From an uncultured Prevotella sp. (lineage in GTDB: Bacteria; Bacteroidota; Bacteroidia; Bacteroidales; Bacteroidaceae): 17,402 nt of DNA. Within the stretch, counting starts at the first letter, position 1; each line of letters starts with the position of its first letter. A model generated the notes under the pieces. The model saw nothing but the letters and a program-made list of their open reading frames with translations. It did not search any database and was not told the origin of the DNA. The translations under genes and the position numbers were made by a program. The stretch spans positions 1-17,402 of the forward strand of contig NZ_URNN01000069.1 of assembly GCF_900549175.1 (NCBI RefSeq), in the 5' to 3' direction. Shown here piece after piece: positions 1-9,000 of this stretch.

Positions 1-65
1 TAGCTGAATAGAGCGTCAGATTCCGGTTCTGAAGGTCGTGGGTTTGAATCCCACCGGGATCACCA
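1..65 (+). tRNA. tRNA-Arg (anticodon CCG), 5' part cut off by the window edge
   Basis: The anticodon arm is 16-32: stem TCAGA/TCTGA around the loop TTCCGGT, which places CCG at 23-25 and reads the Arg codon CGG. The T arm is 38-54, with stem GTGGG/CCCAC and loop TTTGAAT. The 3' acceptor strand CGGGATC (55-61), discriminator A62 and an encoded CCA (63-65) complete it. The 5' acceptor strand and part of the D arm lie outside the window, so acceptor pairing cannot be checked. A strong hairpin follows directly. Confidence 0.93.
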
Positions 66-105
66 TAATAAAAGAGGAGCACTCACGGTGCCCCTCTTTT
101 ATTAT
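65..105 (+). terminator. Intrinsic terminator after tRNA-Arg, probably bidirectional
   Basis: A long hairpin starts at the last base of the tRNA. A 13-bp A/T- and G-rich outer stem (65-77 with 93-105) continues after one mismatch into GCAC/GTGC. The T-rich right arm (CTCTTTTATTAT) serves as the U-tract. The symmetric A/T-rich ends mean it could also stop the leftward transcript of the SH3/membrane gene that converges on it. Confidence 0.85.
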
Positions 106-204
106 GGCATTTCATCTTTATAGAATTAGCGGAAAATATTTATATTCTTTGTAACGTGCAGGCCGTTGCGTTTTTGCGGACTTTGCGCTGGAATTCAGCC
201 AAAA

Positions 205-1254
205 TCAATAGTAATGGTCACACGTTTTTCTGTCGGCATCATATATATGGCAATGCCGGTAAGAGCAATAACCGCCGCTGTAATGGCCGCATTGGGAACA
301 GCTGCCGGTTCTGCCGCTGCTGCTGCCGTGCCCGATGGCACTGAGAATTATGTAGCCGATAACGACGATTATCAGAAGCACGACGAAGTGGGCCAGCACG
401 AGCACCGTTGCCAGCGAGCCGAGCAGATAGACCGTGAGGCAGACAAAAGCCCTAAGCCATCCGCCCCGGGGCACCACGCCCTTGAAGATTAGGAATATCT
501 GGATTAACTGGCAGATGGCAAAGGCTCCCAATACAAATACAACCTTGTCTCCCCAGAATATGCCGACAACTATGGCCGCCACTATGCCTCCTATCCATGA
601 GTAAATGCCCCACCGCTTGTCGAACGAGCCGTAACTGTTGTACTCCGTGTCCTGCAGGGTATTGAAGAAACACATTATCTGGTTGTATACGACAAAACCG
701 AATATCAAGAAGTCGACGATGGTCCATATCCATCCTACGGTGTCGGGCATGCAGAACCATATCGTGTTGCCTCCCATCATCATGACATAGGCAAGTTCGG
801 CCAGGCAAAGACCGGTGAACACGCTGCAGTTTGTCCAGTATTCCCCGTCTTCCAACGGCTCGTCACCGCGTCTTATGCGCATGTACAGCAGTACGGCCGA
901 CAAGCTGATGATAAGATAAACCATCCATTTCACGTCGCCTTTGCCCACCGACAAGTATTTCAACACGTTTTCCGCATCTTTCATTTCCGGTTTAGACTCT
1001 GCCGTTTCCATCCGCTCTATGTATTTGGCACTTATGTAAGCAGAAGTACCTTCATATTCAATCTTTGCCCATCCATTCTCAATTTCGTATACTTCCACCA
1101 CTTCTCCGCGGTCGATGGATGACAATACCGGAGCTTGTGCCGAGGCATAGCTGCGCACGTTGAGAGATGATTTGGCTGTCACTCTGTACTTGTTCTGTGC
1201 CATGCTTATCATGCAGCAGAGCATTACCGTCATCAATAATAAAACTTTCTTCAT
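205..1254 (-). CDS. SH3b-domain multi-pass membrane protein with Cys-cluster tail
   Basis: A 349-residue protein of unknown function. Residues 1-19 look like a signal peptide (MKK, then a hydrophobic run ending SMAQ). Residues about 22-81 form a bacterial SH3 domain, with the typical LNVRS...GEVVEVYE...WAKIEYEGTSAYISAKYIE pattern that in other proteins binds peptidoglycan or peptides. Hydrophobic segments follow at about 110-125, 143-161, 174-197, 218-234, 238-257 and 268-307, so it is membrane-embedded with the SH3 domain probably periplasmic. The C-terminal tail (about 308-349) is Gly/Ser-rich and then carries Cys 319, 322, 330 and 345 in a CxxC-x7-C-x14-C layout, a possible zinc site. The start at 1254 was chosen over a much longer upstream frame because it begins the signal peptide and a good promoter lies about 85 bases upstream, inside that longer frame. 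Confidence 0.85.
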   Translation of the reverse strand: MKKVLLLMTVMLCCMISMAQNKYRVTAKSSLNVRSYASAQAPVLSSIDRGEVVEVYEIENGWAKIEYEGTSAYISAKYIERMETAESKPEMKDAENVLKYLSVGKGDVKWMVYLIISLSAVLLYMRIRRGDEPLEDGEYWTNCSVFTGLCLAELAYVMMMGGNTIWFCMPDTVGWIWTIVDFLIFGFVVYNQIMCFFNTLQDTEYNSYGSFDKRWGIYSWIGGIVAAIVVGIFWGDKVVFVLGAFAICQLIQIFLIFKGVVPRGGWLRAFVCLTVYLLGSLATVLVLAHFVVLLIIVVIGYIILSAIGHGSSSGRTGSCSQCGHYSGGYCSYRHCHIYDADRKTCDHYY

Positions 1255-1339
1255 AGCAACAAATGTTTCAATGGTTAGTAATAAATATGTATGCAAAGGC
1301 CCAACGTGCCTTATACAGTTTATCAAACCTTCATTTTTG

Positions 1340-1371
1340 CAAATGTACGATAAAAATATCATAATTGCAAA
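1340..1371 (-). promoter_or_regulatory. Bacteroidetes-type promoter of the SH3b membrane gene
   Basis: On the minus strand, TTTG (1371-1368), 20 bases, TACATTTG (1347-1340) matches the Bacteroidetes primary-sigma consensus TTTG-N19-21-TAnnTTTG. It gives a leader of roughly 80 bases before the ATG at 1254. A second -7-like box, TACCTTTG (1467-1460), lies further upstream with only a weak -33. The gene-free stretch 1255-1628 otherwise holds the asnA -7 box and no other feature I can support. Confidence 0.7.
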
Positions 1372-1570
1372 AACTACCCAATTTATTTTGTTCAGACAGT
1401 GACTTTTGTGTTGTGCATCCGATATCCCGTTTGCTCCGGAGGCGTTTGTTTTGCCATAACAAAGGTAAAACAAAGGAGGGACGTGTTGACAAGATGGTAG
1501 AAAAATAGGTGAAAATATGACTTTTAGTGAAAATAATACGCAATAATGCTGCAAATTGATATAAAATCAG

Positions 1571-1578
1571 TATCTTTG
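1571..1578 (+). promoter_or_regulatory. Candidate -7 box of asnA
   Basis: TATCTTTG fits the Bacteroidetes -7 consensus TAnnTTTG about 50 bases before the asnA ATG. No convincing TTTG stands 19-21 bases upstream; the nearest TTG (1556-1558) is too close. Either the promoter is weak or it needs an activator. Confidence 0.5.
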
Positions 1579-1628
1579 TATCGCATAATAACAACATTGA
1601 ACACAAACATAAATAAATATATACGCTT

Positions 1629-2666
1629 ATGAGTAGACTGATAAGACCGGTAGCATACGATGCCCTGCTTGACATGAAGCAGACCGAACAAGGCATAAAA
1701 CTTATCAAAGAGTTCTTCCAGCAGAACCTGTCAACCGAGTTGCGCCTGCGCCGTGTCACGGCGCCGCTGTTCGTTTTGCAGGGTCTCGGCATAAATGACG
1801 ACCTCAATGGAGTGGAGCGTGCCGTGACGTTTCCAATAAAAGATCTTGGCGATGCGCGTGCCGAAGTGGTGCACTCGCTGGCCAAATGGAAGCGCCTGTC
1901 GCTTGCCGAGTATAAAGTGGAGCCGGGTTATGGTATATATACCGACATGAACGCCATACGTGCCGACGAAGAACTGGACAATCTGCACTCGCTTTATGTA
2001 GACCAATGGGACTGGGAGGCCGTCATAACCCGCGGGCAGCGCACGGTGGCATATCTCAAGAGCGTTGTCGAACGCATATATGCCGCCATCCGCCGGACGG
2101 AATATCTTACGTGTGAGACCTATCCGCAACTGCGCCCGTTTCTGCCCGAGACGATAACGTTCGTGCACAGTGAGGAGCTCGTGCGGATGTATCCCGACAA
2201 AAGTCCGAAAGAACGTGAGGACGAAATCTGCCGTAAGTACGGTGCCGTATTTATAATAGGTATAGGCGGCAGGCTGAGCAACGGGGAGAAACATGACGGC
2301 CGCGCCCCCGACTATGATGACTGGTCGACTGTGGCGGAAGACGGTCGCACGGGGCTTAACGGCGACATACTGATATGGTATCCGGTGCTTGACCGCTCGT
2401 TCGAGCTGTCATCCATGGGCATACGTGTAGACGGCGAGGCTCTTCTCAGGCAGCTTTCCATCGAGGGAGAGGAGGCCCGCGCCTCACTTTACTTCCACAA
2501 GAAGCTCCTTGCAGGCGAGCTTCCGCTGAGCATCGGCGGCGGTATCGGCCAGAGCCGTCTGTGCATGGTGCTGCTGCACAAGGCCCATATCGGTGAGATA
2601 CAGGCCAGCATCTGGCCCGAAGACATGCGTCGCGAATGTCGCGAACTGGGCATGCCGCTGATATGA
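1629..2666 (+). CDS. asnA: Aspartate-ammonia ligase (asparagine synthetase A)
   Basis: Cytosolic enzyme making asparagine from aspartate, ammonia and ATP (AMP-forming), related in fold to class II aminoacyl-tRNA synthetases. The 345 residues are close to the usual AsnA length of about 330-345. Recognisable family blocks are RRVTAPLFV (41-49), GLGINDDLNGVERAV (52-66), DQWDWE (125-130), the GRLSNGEKHDGRAPDYDDW block near 214-233, and the ATP-site GGGIGQSR (303-310). The whole chain follows AsnA without gaps, so identification is secure. It stands alone: the gene on its left is divergent, and the ADP-ribosylglycohydrolase gene on its right has its own promoter. Ile is coded mostly by ATA (8 of the first 10), as in the other genes of the left part. 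Confidence 0.97.
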   Translation: MSRLIRPVAYDALLDMKQTEQGIKLIKEFFQQNLSTELRLRRVTAPLFVLQGLGINDDLNGVERAVTFPIKDLGDARAEVVHSLAKWKRLSLAEYKVEPGYGIYTDMNAIRADEELDNLHSLYVDQWDWEAVITRGQRTVAYLKSVVERIYAAIRRTEYLTCETYPQLRPFLPETITFVHSEELVRMYPDKSPKEREDEICRKYGAVFIIGIGGRLSNGEKHDGRAPDYDDWSTVAEDGRTGLNGDILIWYPVLDRSFELSSMGIRVDGEALLRQLSIEGEEARASLYFHKKLLAGELPLSIGGGIGQSRLCMVLLHKAHIGEIQASIWPEDMRRECRELGMPLI

Positions 2667-2707
2667 GGGATGTATAAATCTTTTCATACATAATATCGGT
2701 GCAAATA

Positions 2708-2739
2708 TTTGTTACAATGAAATAAAAGTCGTATCTTTA
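2708..2739 (+). promoter_or_regulatory. Promoter of the ADP-ribosylglycohydrolase gene
   Basis: TTTG (2708-2711), 20 bases, TATCTTTA (2732-2739) is one base off the Bacteroidetes consensus. It lies about 48 bases before the ATG at 2787, in the 120-base gap after asnA. It suggests the gene is transcribed separately rather than with asnA. Confidence 0.65.
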
Positions 2740-2786
2740 CACCCGAAGGTAATGAATAACAGTATATGTGTAAATAAAGTTGCGCT

Positions 2787-3620
2787 ATGAGAATTGTGAA
2801 TGGAAAGATGTTGGGTGCGATAGTTGGAGATATCGTAGGCTCTGTTTATGAGTTTCAGAACACAAAAACTACGGAATTTGAACTGTTTCTCAACGGAAAA
2901 AGCAGATTTACAGACGATACTGTAATGACTTTGGCAGTGGCCAAATGGCTGCTGACAGACAGGGAACACTCTCCTTCGGGATTGGTGAAGAGCATGCAGG
3001 AGTTGGGTCGCAGATATCCCGATGCGGGATATGGCGGCAGCTTTATGCATTGGATTTGGAGCGATACGCCCCGGCCATATGGCAGTTGGGGTAACGGTGC
3101 CGGCATGCGGGTGAGTCCGGTAGGGCTTTATGCCGACACACTTGACGAGGCTCTGTGTCTTGCCAAGGTGTCGGCCGAGGTCACACACGACCATCCCGAA
3201 GGCATAAAGGGAGCACAAGCCGTAGCGGCATGTATGTTCCTCTGCCGTATAGGCACTTCGAAAAAAGACATACGCAAGTATGTGGAGACCACGTTCGGCT
3301 ACGACCTCAGCCGCACGCTGGACGAGATACGCCCCGGCTACGCGTTCGACGTGTCGTGTCAGGGCAGTGTACCCCAGGCCATCACGGCGTTTCTCGAGGG
3401 AGGAACGTTTGTCGATGTTGTCCGTCTTGCGGTGTCGATAGGCGGCGATTCCGATACCATTGCGTGCATGGCGGGAGCCATAGCCTCCTGTCTGTATCCC
3501 ATTCCCACCGATGTTGCAGCGGTGAGCGACGACCTGCTTACTGACGAGCTGCGCTCGCTGAAAGACAATTTCATGAAGCTGCTTGACAGCAGAAAGCCGC
3601 ACAACTGGTTCTGGATGTAA
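2787..3620 (+). CDS. ADP-ribosylglycohydrolase family protein (DraG/ARH-like)
   Basis: A 277-residue cytosolic protein of the family that removes ADP-ribose from proteins or small molecules using two Mg ions. The hallmarks are present. The N-terminus has MLGAIVGDIVGSVYEF (8-23). FTDDT (41-45) supplies metal-binding Asp and Thr. The second metal motif GGDSDT is at 219-224, followed by the usual Ala-rich helix. The HDHPEGIKGAQAVA segment (about 134-147) is also typical. Length is normal for the family. The substrate cannot be told from sequence: DraG-type nitrogenase regulation is unlikely, since no partner ADP-ribosyltransferase or nif gene is nearby. Met8 is a possible later start. It converges on dnaX with a 69-base gap. 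Confidence 0.9.
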   Translation: MRIVNGKMLGAIVGDIVGSVYEFQNTKTTEFELFLNGKSRFTDDTVMTLAVAKWLLTDREHSPSGLVKSMQELGRRYPDAGYGGSFMHWIWSDTPRPYGSWGNGAGMRVSPVGLYADTLDEALCLAKVSAEVTHDHPEGIKGAQAVAACMFLCRIGTSKKDIRKYVETTFGYDLSRTLDEIRPGYAFDVSCQGSVPQAITAFLEGGTFVDVVRLAVSIGGDSDTIACMAGAIASCLYPIPTDVAAVSDDLLTDELRSLKDNFMKLLDSRKPHNWFWM

Positions 3621-3646
3621 TGTCCGGAAACGGTTGTGCGGCTTGT

Positions 3647-3666
3647 TTGCGGTACAATGTCCGCAA
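3647..3666. terminator. Possible bidirectional hairpin between convergent genes
   Basis: TTGCGG (3647-3652) and CCGCAA (3661-3666) make a 6-bp G/C-rich stem with an 8-base loop, midway between the ADP-ribosylglycohydrolase stop and the dnaX stop. There is no T-tract on either strand, so termination is only a guess from position. Confidence 0.3.
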
Positions 3667-3689
3667 CTGCCGACACCATTCTGCCGCTT

Positions 3690-5531
3690 TCACGCCAGTT
3701 CAAGGTCGAGCAACTCGCGCAGTTTTTCTATTGACGGGTTCTGTTTGCTCATCTCCTCAAACTGTTCGCGCCGGCTCAACACCTTCACCTGCTCGTGATG
3801 TTCGGCCAGCCGCATGTTCAGTGAGATACCGCTGTTGTGCAGATAGAGCTTCAGTGTGTTGACAATGCTGCCCTTTATCTCCTGCATCTGGTCGAGAATG
3901 ATTTTGTTTTCGGCCATGACCTCTATTCCGGGCATTTCCGTTATCACAGGGGTCATGTTCTTCATGCGGGCGGCAATGCCGCTCAGATGTGTGGGCATAC
4001 GGTTGCACATCGACATCCATTGGAACTCCAGGTCCCTCTGTGTAAACTCCTGATATTCTTCTTTCTTGGCAGAGTTCGGGTCATCAGCGCCCAGTGTTCC
4101 CGGTATTATCTGCATCTTTTTCGGCTTCGTCATCTGGCGGAGGTTGTTCCATGAGTAGCCGAGGGCGCCTCCGTTGGTTTTCAGCAGGGGGCGCGTTTTT
4201 GCGGAGTAGGTGGCGGTGGGCGGCGGGGTGGTGTCCTGTGCGGGTGCCGCCGTAGCTTCCTCATGTGTAGGTGTTGTGCCGGATGGAGCTTCCGTCCGGG
4301 TGTTGTCAGGTGTTTGTGCAACCGTTTGGGCAGCGGCTACCTGCGGGGCCGCTGTGTGTTGCCTTTGCTGTTGCACAAGATTTTTGAACAGGGTTTTCAG
4401 TCTTCCGGGGCGGCGCCCCGCACCGGCAGCGTCGTCCGGTTGCGTTATCTGCGCCATTTCTATCAGCGTCAGTTCCACGAGCAGGCGCTTGTTGCCGCTC
4501 TGGCGGTAGTTTATGTCGCATTGGTTCATTATCCGCAATGCCTGATAGAGGAACCGCGTGTCGCATTTGGCCGCCTGCTCCCTGTAGCGTTCGCGCTGCC
4601 CTTCGCTCACTTCGAGCAGCGGCAGTGTGCTTTCGTCCTTTGCCATGAGCACGTTGCGCACGTGCTTGGCCAGTCCGCCGATGAGCAGTCCGCCGTCGAA
4701 CCCCTTGTTTACCGTGTCGTTGAGCAGTATCATTATCTCGCTCACCTTGTTTTCGCGGGCCATGTCGGTAATGCGGAAGTAGTTTTCAGAGTCGAGCACA
4801 TTGAGGTCTTCAATCACCTTCTTGTACGTTATCTTGCCCTGACAGAAGCTTGCCGCCTGGTCGAAAATGGATAGGGCGTCGCGCATGCCGCCGTCAGCCT
4901 TTTCGGCAATCACGGCCAGTGCCTCGTCCTCCACCTCGATGCCTTCCTTCGCGGCCACATGCTTCAGGTGGTCGATGGTGCCCTTCACCGTCATGCGCTC
5001 GAAGTCGTAGATTTGGCACCGTGACAGGATGGTGGGCAGAATTTTGTGCTTTTCGGTGGTGGCCAGTACGAAGATGACGTGTGCCGGCGGCTCTTCGAGG
5101 GTTTTCAGGAAGGCGTTGAACGCCGCCGTGGAGAGCATGTGCACCTCGTCGATGATGAAAACCTTGTAGCGTCCAACCTGCGGCGGTATGCGTGTCTGCT
5201 CCATCAGCGTCTTGATGTGCTCCACCGAGTTGTTGCTGGCGGCGTCAAGTTCGAAGATGTTCAGCGACCGTTGCTCGTTGAAGGCCCTGCAACTTTCACA
5301 TTCGTTGCATGCCTCGCCGTCGGCGGTGGGTGTCTGGCAGTTGATGGCTTTGGCAAATATGCGGGCACAAGTGGTCTTGCCCACGCCCCGCGGACCGCAG
5401 AACAGATAGGCATGAGCCAGCTTTCCGCTCTTAACCGCGTTCTTCAGTGTGGTGGTCAGCGCGGCTTGTCCCACCACTGAGTCGAAGGTGGTGGGGCGGT
5501 ATTTCCGTGCCGAAACAATATATTCTCCCAT
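3690..5531 (-). CDS. dnaX: DNA polymerase III subunit gamma/tau
   Basis: Clamp-loader ATPase that loads the beta sliding clamp and organises the replisome. Counting from Met at 5531 (613 residues): Walker A GPRGVGKT is at 46-53, zinc-binding Cys at 65, 75, 78 and 81, Walker B VFIIDEVH at 124-131, sensor LATTE at 156-160, and the SRC arginine finger at 170-172. A Pro/Ala/Thr-rich linker of low complexity lies around residues 380-460, followed by a C-terminal tau-like domain that is divergent from E. coli, as expected in Bacteroidetes. A start 13 codons further upstream (5570) is in frame. I rejected it because the chain proper begins MGEYIVSARKYRP and a -7 box covers 5568-5575. I saw no obvious A-run signal for a programmed frameshift to gamma. 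Confidence 0.96.
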   Translation of the reverse strand: MGEYIVSARKYRPTTFDSVVGQAALTTTLKNAVKSGKLAHAYLFCGPRGVGKTTCARIFAKAINCQTPTADGEACNECESCRAFNEQRSLNIFELDAASNNSVEHIKTLMEQTRIPPQVGRYKVFIIDEVHMLSTAAFNAFLKTLEEPPAHVIFVLATTEKHKILPTILSRCQIYDFERMTVKGTIDHLKHVAAKEGIEVEDEALAVIAEKADGGMRDALSIFDQAASFCQGKITYKKVIEDLNVLDSENYFRITDMARENKVSEIMILLNDTVNKGFDGGLLIGGLAKHVRNVLMAKDESTLPLLEVSEGQRERYREQAAKCDTRFLYQALRIMNQCDINYRQSGNKRLLVELTLIEMAQITQPDDAAGAGRRPGRLKTLFKNLVQQQRQHTAAPQVAAAQTVAQTPDNTRTEAPSGTTPTHEEATAAPAQDTTPPPTATYSAKTRPLLKTNGGALGYSWNNLRQMTKPKKMQIIPGTLGADDPNSAKKEEYQEFTQRDLEFQWMSMCNRMPTHLSGIAARMKNMTPVITEMPGIEVMAENKIILDQMQEIKGSIVNTLKLYLHNSGISLNMRLAEHHEQVKVLSRREQFEEMSKQNPSIEKLRELLDLELA

Positions 5532-5567
5532 AAATATGTCTTGTATGCTTGTTTTGCAATGATTGCA

Positions 5568-5575
5568 CAAAGGTA
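5568..5575 (-). promoter_or_regulatory. Candidate -7 box of dnaX
   Basis: TACCTTTG on the minus strand (5575-5568), about 37 bases before the chosen dnaX start at 5531. No clear TTTG is found at the right distance upstream. It supports the 5531 start, because the longer reading frame would begin inside this box. Confidence 0.5.
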
Positions 5576-5662
5576 GTCATATTATCTGAGATAAAGCGTC
5601 GGGTGGTGTTGAAAAGTGAGAAATAAATCACTTAAGTTTCGCAAAAGCCCGGCTCGGGGGGG

Positions 5663-5712
5663 TAAATGGAGTTAAGGAGTTAAATGGAGTTAAGGAGTTA
5701 AAGGGAGTTAAG
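5663..5712. repeat. Tandem 18-bp repeat with GGAGTTAA cores
   Basis: Two perfect copies of an 18-base unit (TAAATGGAGTTAAGGAGT; 5663-5680 and 5681-5698) are followed by a diverged partial third (5699-5712). Each unit holds two GAGTTAA or GGAGT cores. It lies in the 551-base divergent spacer between dnaX and the large fusion gene, and its right half is also the left arm of the inverted repeat at 5686-5788. Confidence 0.85.
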
Positions 5713-5788
5713 CCAATAGCATTATGAGCATAAATTATTGCCATGACATTTGGCTTGACTCCTTAACTCCCTTTAACTCCTTAACTCC
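5686..5788. repeat. 26-bp perfect inverted repeat (large hairpin) upstream of the fusion gene
   Basis: Bases 5686-5711 are exactly complementary to 5763-5788 (26 of 26; GGAGTTAAGG... against ...CCTTAACTCC). Inside it AGCCAA (5711-5716) can also pair with TTGGCT (5750-5755), leaving a short bulge on the right arm and an AT-rich loop. It could form a strong cruciform or RNA hairpin. No T-tract follows and no genes converge here, so a plain terminator does not explain it. Confidence 0.85.
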
Positions 5789-5798
5789 TGTTTCTTTA

Positions 5799-5891
5799 CT
5801 TTTCAAAAGTGCCGCTTTTGCGCTCCGAAAGCGGCCGTTTTGCACGCCGAAAGTGCCACTTTTGAAGACCAAAAGCGGCACTTTTGAAAAG
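5799..5891. repeat. Palindromic modular array, four ~22-bp units with 22-bp terminal inverted repeats
   Basis: Four head-to-tail units start near 5805, 5828, 5850 and 5871, each of the form AAAGYGSCnnTTTTG. The third contains the perfect dyad AAAGTGCCACTTT. The outer arms 5799-5820 and 5870-5891 are perfect 22-bp inverted repeats. Unit lengths of 21-23 bases and shared, mutually complementary cores allow several alternative foldings. It lies directly after the GAGTTAA hairpin and upstream of the fusion gene. Confidence 0.8.
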
Positions 5892-5940
5892 AGGGTTCAT
5901 TTTCTTTATCCCGACAGTCTCGTAATTCGGGATTTTTATA

Positions 5941-5948
5941 TACATTTG
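5941..5948 (+). promoter_or_regulatory. Possible -7 box of the fusion gene
   Basis: TACATTTG fits TAnnTTTG and lies about 135 bases before the ATG at 6083. There is no TTTG at the expected upstream distance, so this is weak. It would give a long leader that starts after both repeat systems. Confidence 0.35.
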
Positions 5949-6082
5949 CAGGAAAAAGAAATAGAGATGAGGCTGTATCAAAATAAGGTTCATGTCCCTA
6001 CAATGGTGCTTCCCCTGCATTTTCGATGCACCCTTATATATATTAATAATGTATAAACCCAAAATCAACATACAATAAAATC

Positions 6083-9000
6083 ATGAGAGGAAAGATAGAC
6101 TGTTTTCTGGCTTGTGGCGATGTTCGCGGCATAATGCCGCTGGTGGAGACGCTGCGCAACAGCCGGACGGTGCACGATATAAACCTGATAATGACCGCCG
6201 GACAGGACGAAACGTCCGGCGGAGTGCCCGAAGGGTGCATGGTGATGACGGCAGACAGCGTGGTGGGCAGCGCCACGATACGTGAGATGGCGGCGAGGGC
6301 TACGGCCGAATACGTAATGTTTCTGACAAAGCCCGTCAGCGTTTCGCTCGGCATGGCAGCAACGGAACGCCTGCTGCGTGTGGCCGACGACTCCGATGCC
6401 GCCATGGTTTACAGCGACCACTGGACGGTGGAGCACGGCGAGCGGCGCCCCCATCCCGTTATAGACTATCAGGAAGGCAGCGTGCGCGACGACTTCGATT
6501 TCGGTTCGCTGCTGCTCATCAACACCGCCCTGCTGCACCGTTATGCCGAAGAGGCGGCGCCGGCGGCCGACTACCGTTATGCCGGACTCTACGACCTCCG
6601 GCTCTATCTGAGCCGTGTGGGCAAGCTGTTTCACATCAATGAATACCTGTATACCGAGGAGGAGACCGACACACGGGCCAGCGGAGTCAGGCAGTTTGAC
6701 TATGTAAACCCCGCCAACCGCGACGTGCAGATAGAGATGGAGCATGCCGTCACGGCCCATCTCGACGCCATCGGCGTACTGATAGACACGCACGATTATG
6801 CCTGTCCAGATTTCGGCGAACAGGATTTTCCCGTAGAGGCATCGGTGATAATACCTGTGCGCAACCGTGTCAGGACAATACTCGACGCCGTGGAGAGTGC
6901 CACGAGGCAGAAGGCGTCGTTTGACTATAATGTGATTGTCGTCGACAACCACTCCACCGACGGTACGACTGAAGCGCTGGCTGCCATGGCCGGAGGCGAT
7001 GCCCGCATCATACACATCATACCCGAGCGCACTGACCTCGGCATTGGCGGATGCTGGAACATGGCCGTCAACGACGAACGTTGCGGGCGTTTTGCCGTGC
7101 AACTCGACAGTGACGACCTGTACAGTTCGGAGAACACGCTGCAAACCATCGTCGATGCCTTCCGCAAACAGAGGGCGGCCATGGTCGTAGGGGCGTACCG
7201 TATGTGCGACTTCCGGCTGAACACGCTCCCTCCGGGGCTGATAGCCCACAACGAATGGACCGACGAGAACGGGCCGAACAATGCCCTGCGCATTAACGGT
7301 CTGGGCGCGCCGAGGGCGTTTTTCACGCCGTTGCTGCGCCAGATACAATTCCCCAACACGAGCTACGGCGAGGATTATGCCCTCGGACTGATATTCTCCC
7401 GCCGTTACCGTATAGGCCGCATCTACGACGAACTGTACCTGTGCCGCCGCTGGGAGGGCAACAGTGACGCGGCACTGAGCATAGAAAAGGTAAATGCCAA
7501 CAACGTGTACAAGGACCGTCTGCGCACGCTCGAGATTTCAGCCCGCCGCCGTATGCTGCAGGGAAAGGCCGACATACAGGCCGACTCGTCGCTGCACCGT
7601 TTCTTCAACCGCCAGTTGGAGAGGTGGGACGATGCGCGCCAGCGCTACCGCGAGTTGCAGAGAGTGGAGACAAAAGAGCTGCAGGGCGACACGTTCGCGC
7701 TTGTGGCACAGTGGAATCCGGCACGTATGGTTTCCACCGGAGCATCCATAGACCGCAGCGCGGTGGAGGCCCGCCCGTGCTTCCTCTGCGAGAAGAACCG
7801 TCCGGCTGTGCAGATAAAGAAGGTGATTGACGCGCGTTTCGAATTGCTTGTCAATCCGTTCCCCATACTGCCCATGCACTTCACCATACCCTTGCGGAGC
7901 CATCGCCCGCAGAGTATAGCCGACTGTTATGCCGAGATTTACCGTCTGCTTGACGAATATCCCGACCTGACCGTGTTCTACAACGGTCCGAAGTGTGGCG
8001 CGTCGGCTCCCGACCATGCCCACCTGCAGGCCGGAACGACCGGCGTACTGCCCCTGCAGCACGACTGGCAGAGGCTCAGCCGCAATCTCGCGCCTGTTGC
8101 CGTGTGCGGCGATACAGAGGGTATATGGCTCGTGGCCGACTATCCCTGTGCCGCGCTTGCCATACGTACGGCGAGTGCGGAGGCCGGCGTGCGCATGTTC
8201 CGTGATGTCTTGCGGGCGCTTCCGCTCCGCGACGGAGAGAGCGAACCGATGATGAATATCGTCAGCTGGCGGTCGGGCGGTGAGTATATCTCGGTGGTCA
8301 TGCCGAGGCGGAAGCACCGTCCCGACTGTTATTCGGCCGACGGCGACGCCCGTTTTGTGGTCAGTCCGGGAGCTCTCGACATGGCCGGACTGATAATAAC
8401 ACCGCGTGAGGAGGATTTCCGCCGCCTTACGCCGGAGGTGGCCGTAGGCATATTGCGCGAGGTGTCGCTGACGGAGAGCGAGACCGATGCCGTGGTGGAG
8501 CGGATAAAGACGGCCGTCGGTGCGTCGTACGGGGGCAACGGCAATTCGTCGGCAGAGGCCGGGGCGGCATCGGCTGACGCAGGCTTGTCGCCGGTACTCG
8601 GCGACGGTGTGCCCGAAGTTCAGGTGGGTATTGTCAGCGGCCGCCGTATCGTGTTCACCCTCAACGCCCCGTACACCGCCAAGGGAGAGACCATAGAAGG
8701 CGGGCAGGTGGTGGAATTTTCCGAGGGGGGCATATTGTGGAACGGCAACCAGTACAGGCAACTCACGTTCACCCCGCAGTCTGCAGATGCGTCGTTCTCG
8801 CTCAGCGATGTGACCATCGGTGTCAATTTCCATTGGGAACGTAAGGAGACGCAGGTGTTCCGCGGCACCCTCCGTCTGGTGGTTGAGGCCGACAATATAG
8901 TGGCCATCAACACACTGCCCGTTGAGGACTATCTCGTGAGTGTAATCTCGAGCGAGATGAAGGCAACGTCGTCGGTGGAGTTTCTGAAGGCCCATGCCGT

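Noticed and set aside
1418..1457. Minus-strand ~21-codon mini-ORF after the -7-like box at 1467-1460 (MAKQTPPEQTG...)
   Set aside because: Its ATG lies only a few bases from the -7 box, so it would not be within the transcript in a usable way, and the -33 is weak.
1255..1554. N-terminal extension of the SH3b membrane gene to 1554
   Set aside because: It would bury the signal peptide 100 residues inside the protein and includes the gene's own promoter.
2712..3602. 296-codon minus-strand frame opposite the ADP-ribosylglycohydrolase gene
   Set aside because: No domain or signal features; the plus-strand gene has metal-binding motifs and a promoter.
5976..6050. Possible IS-element end (AGGCTGTATCAAAATAAGG) before the fusion gene
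   Set aside because: No transposase, no matching opposite end and no target duplication found in the spacer.
5724..6071. Open frames across the dnaX/fusion spacer on both strands
   Set aside because: They translate the palindromic repeat array (KSAAFALRKRPF and similar) and have no conserved features.
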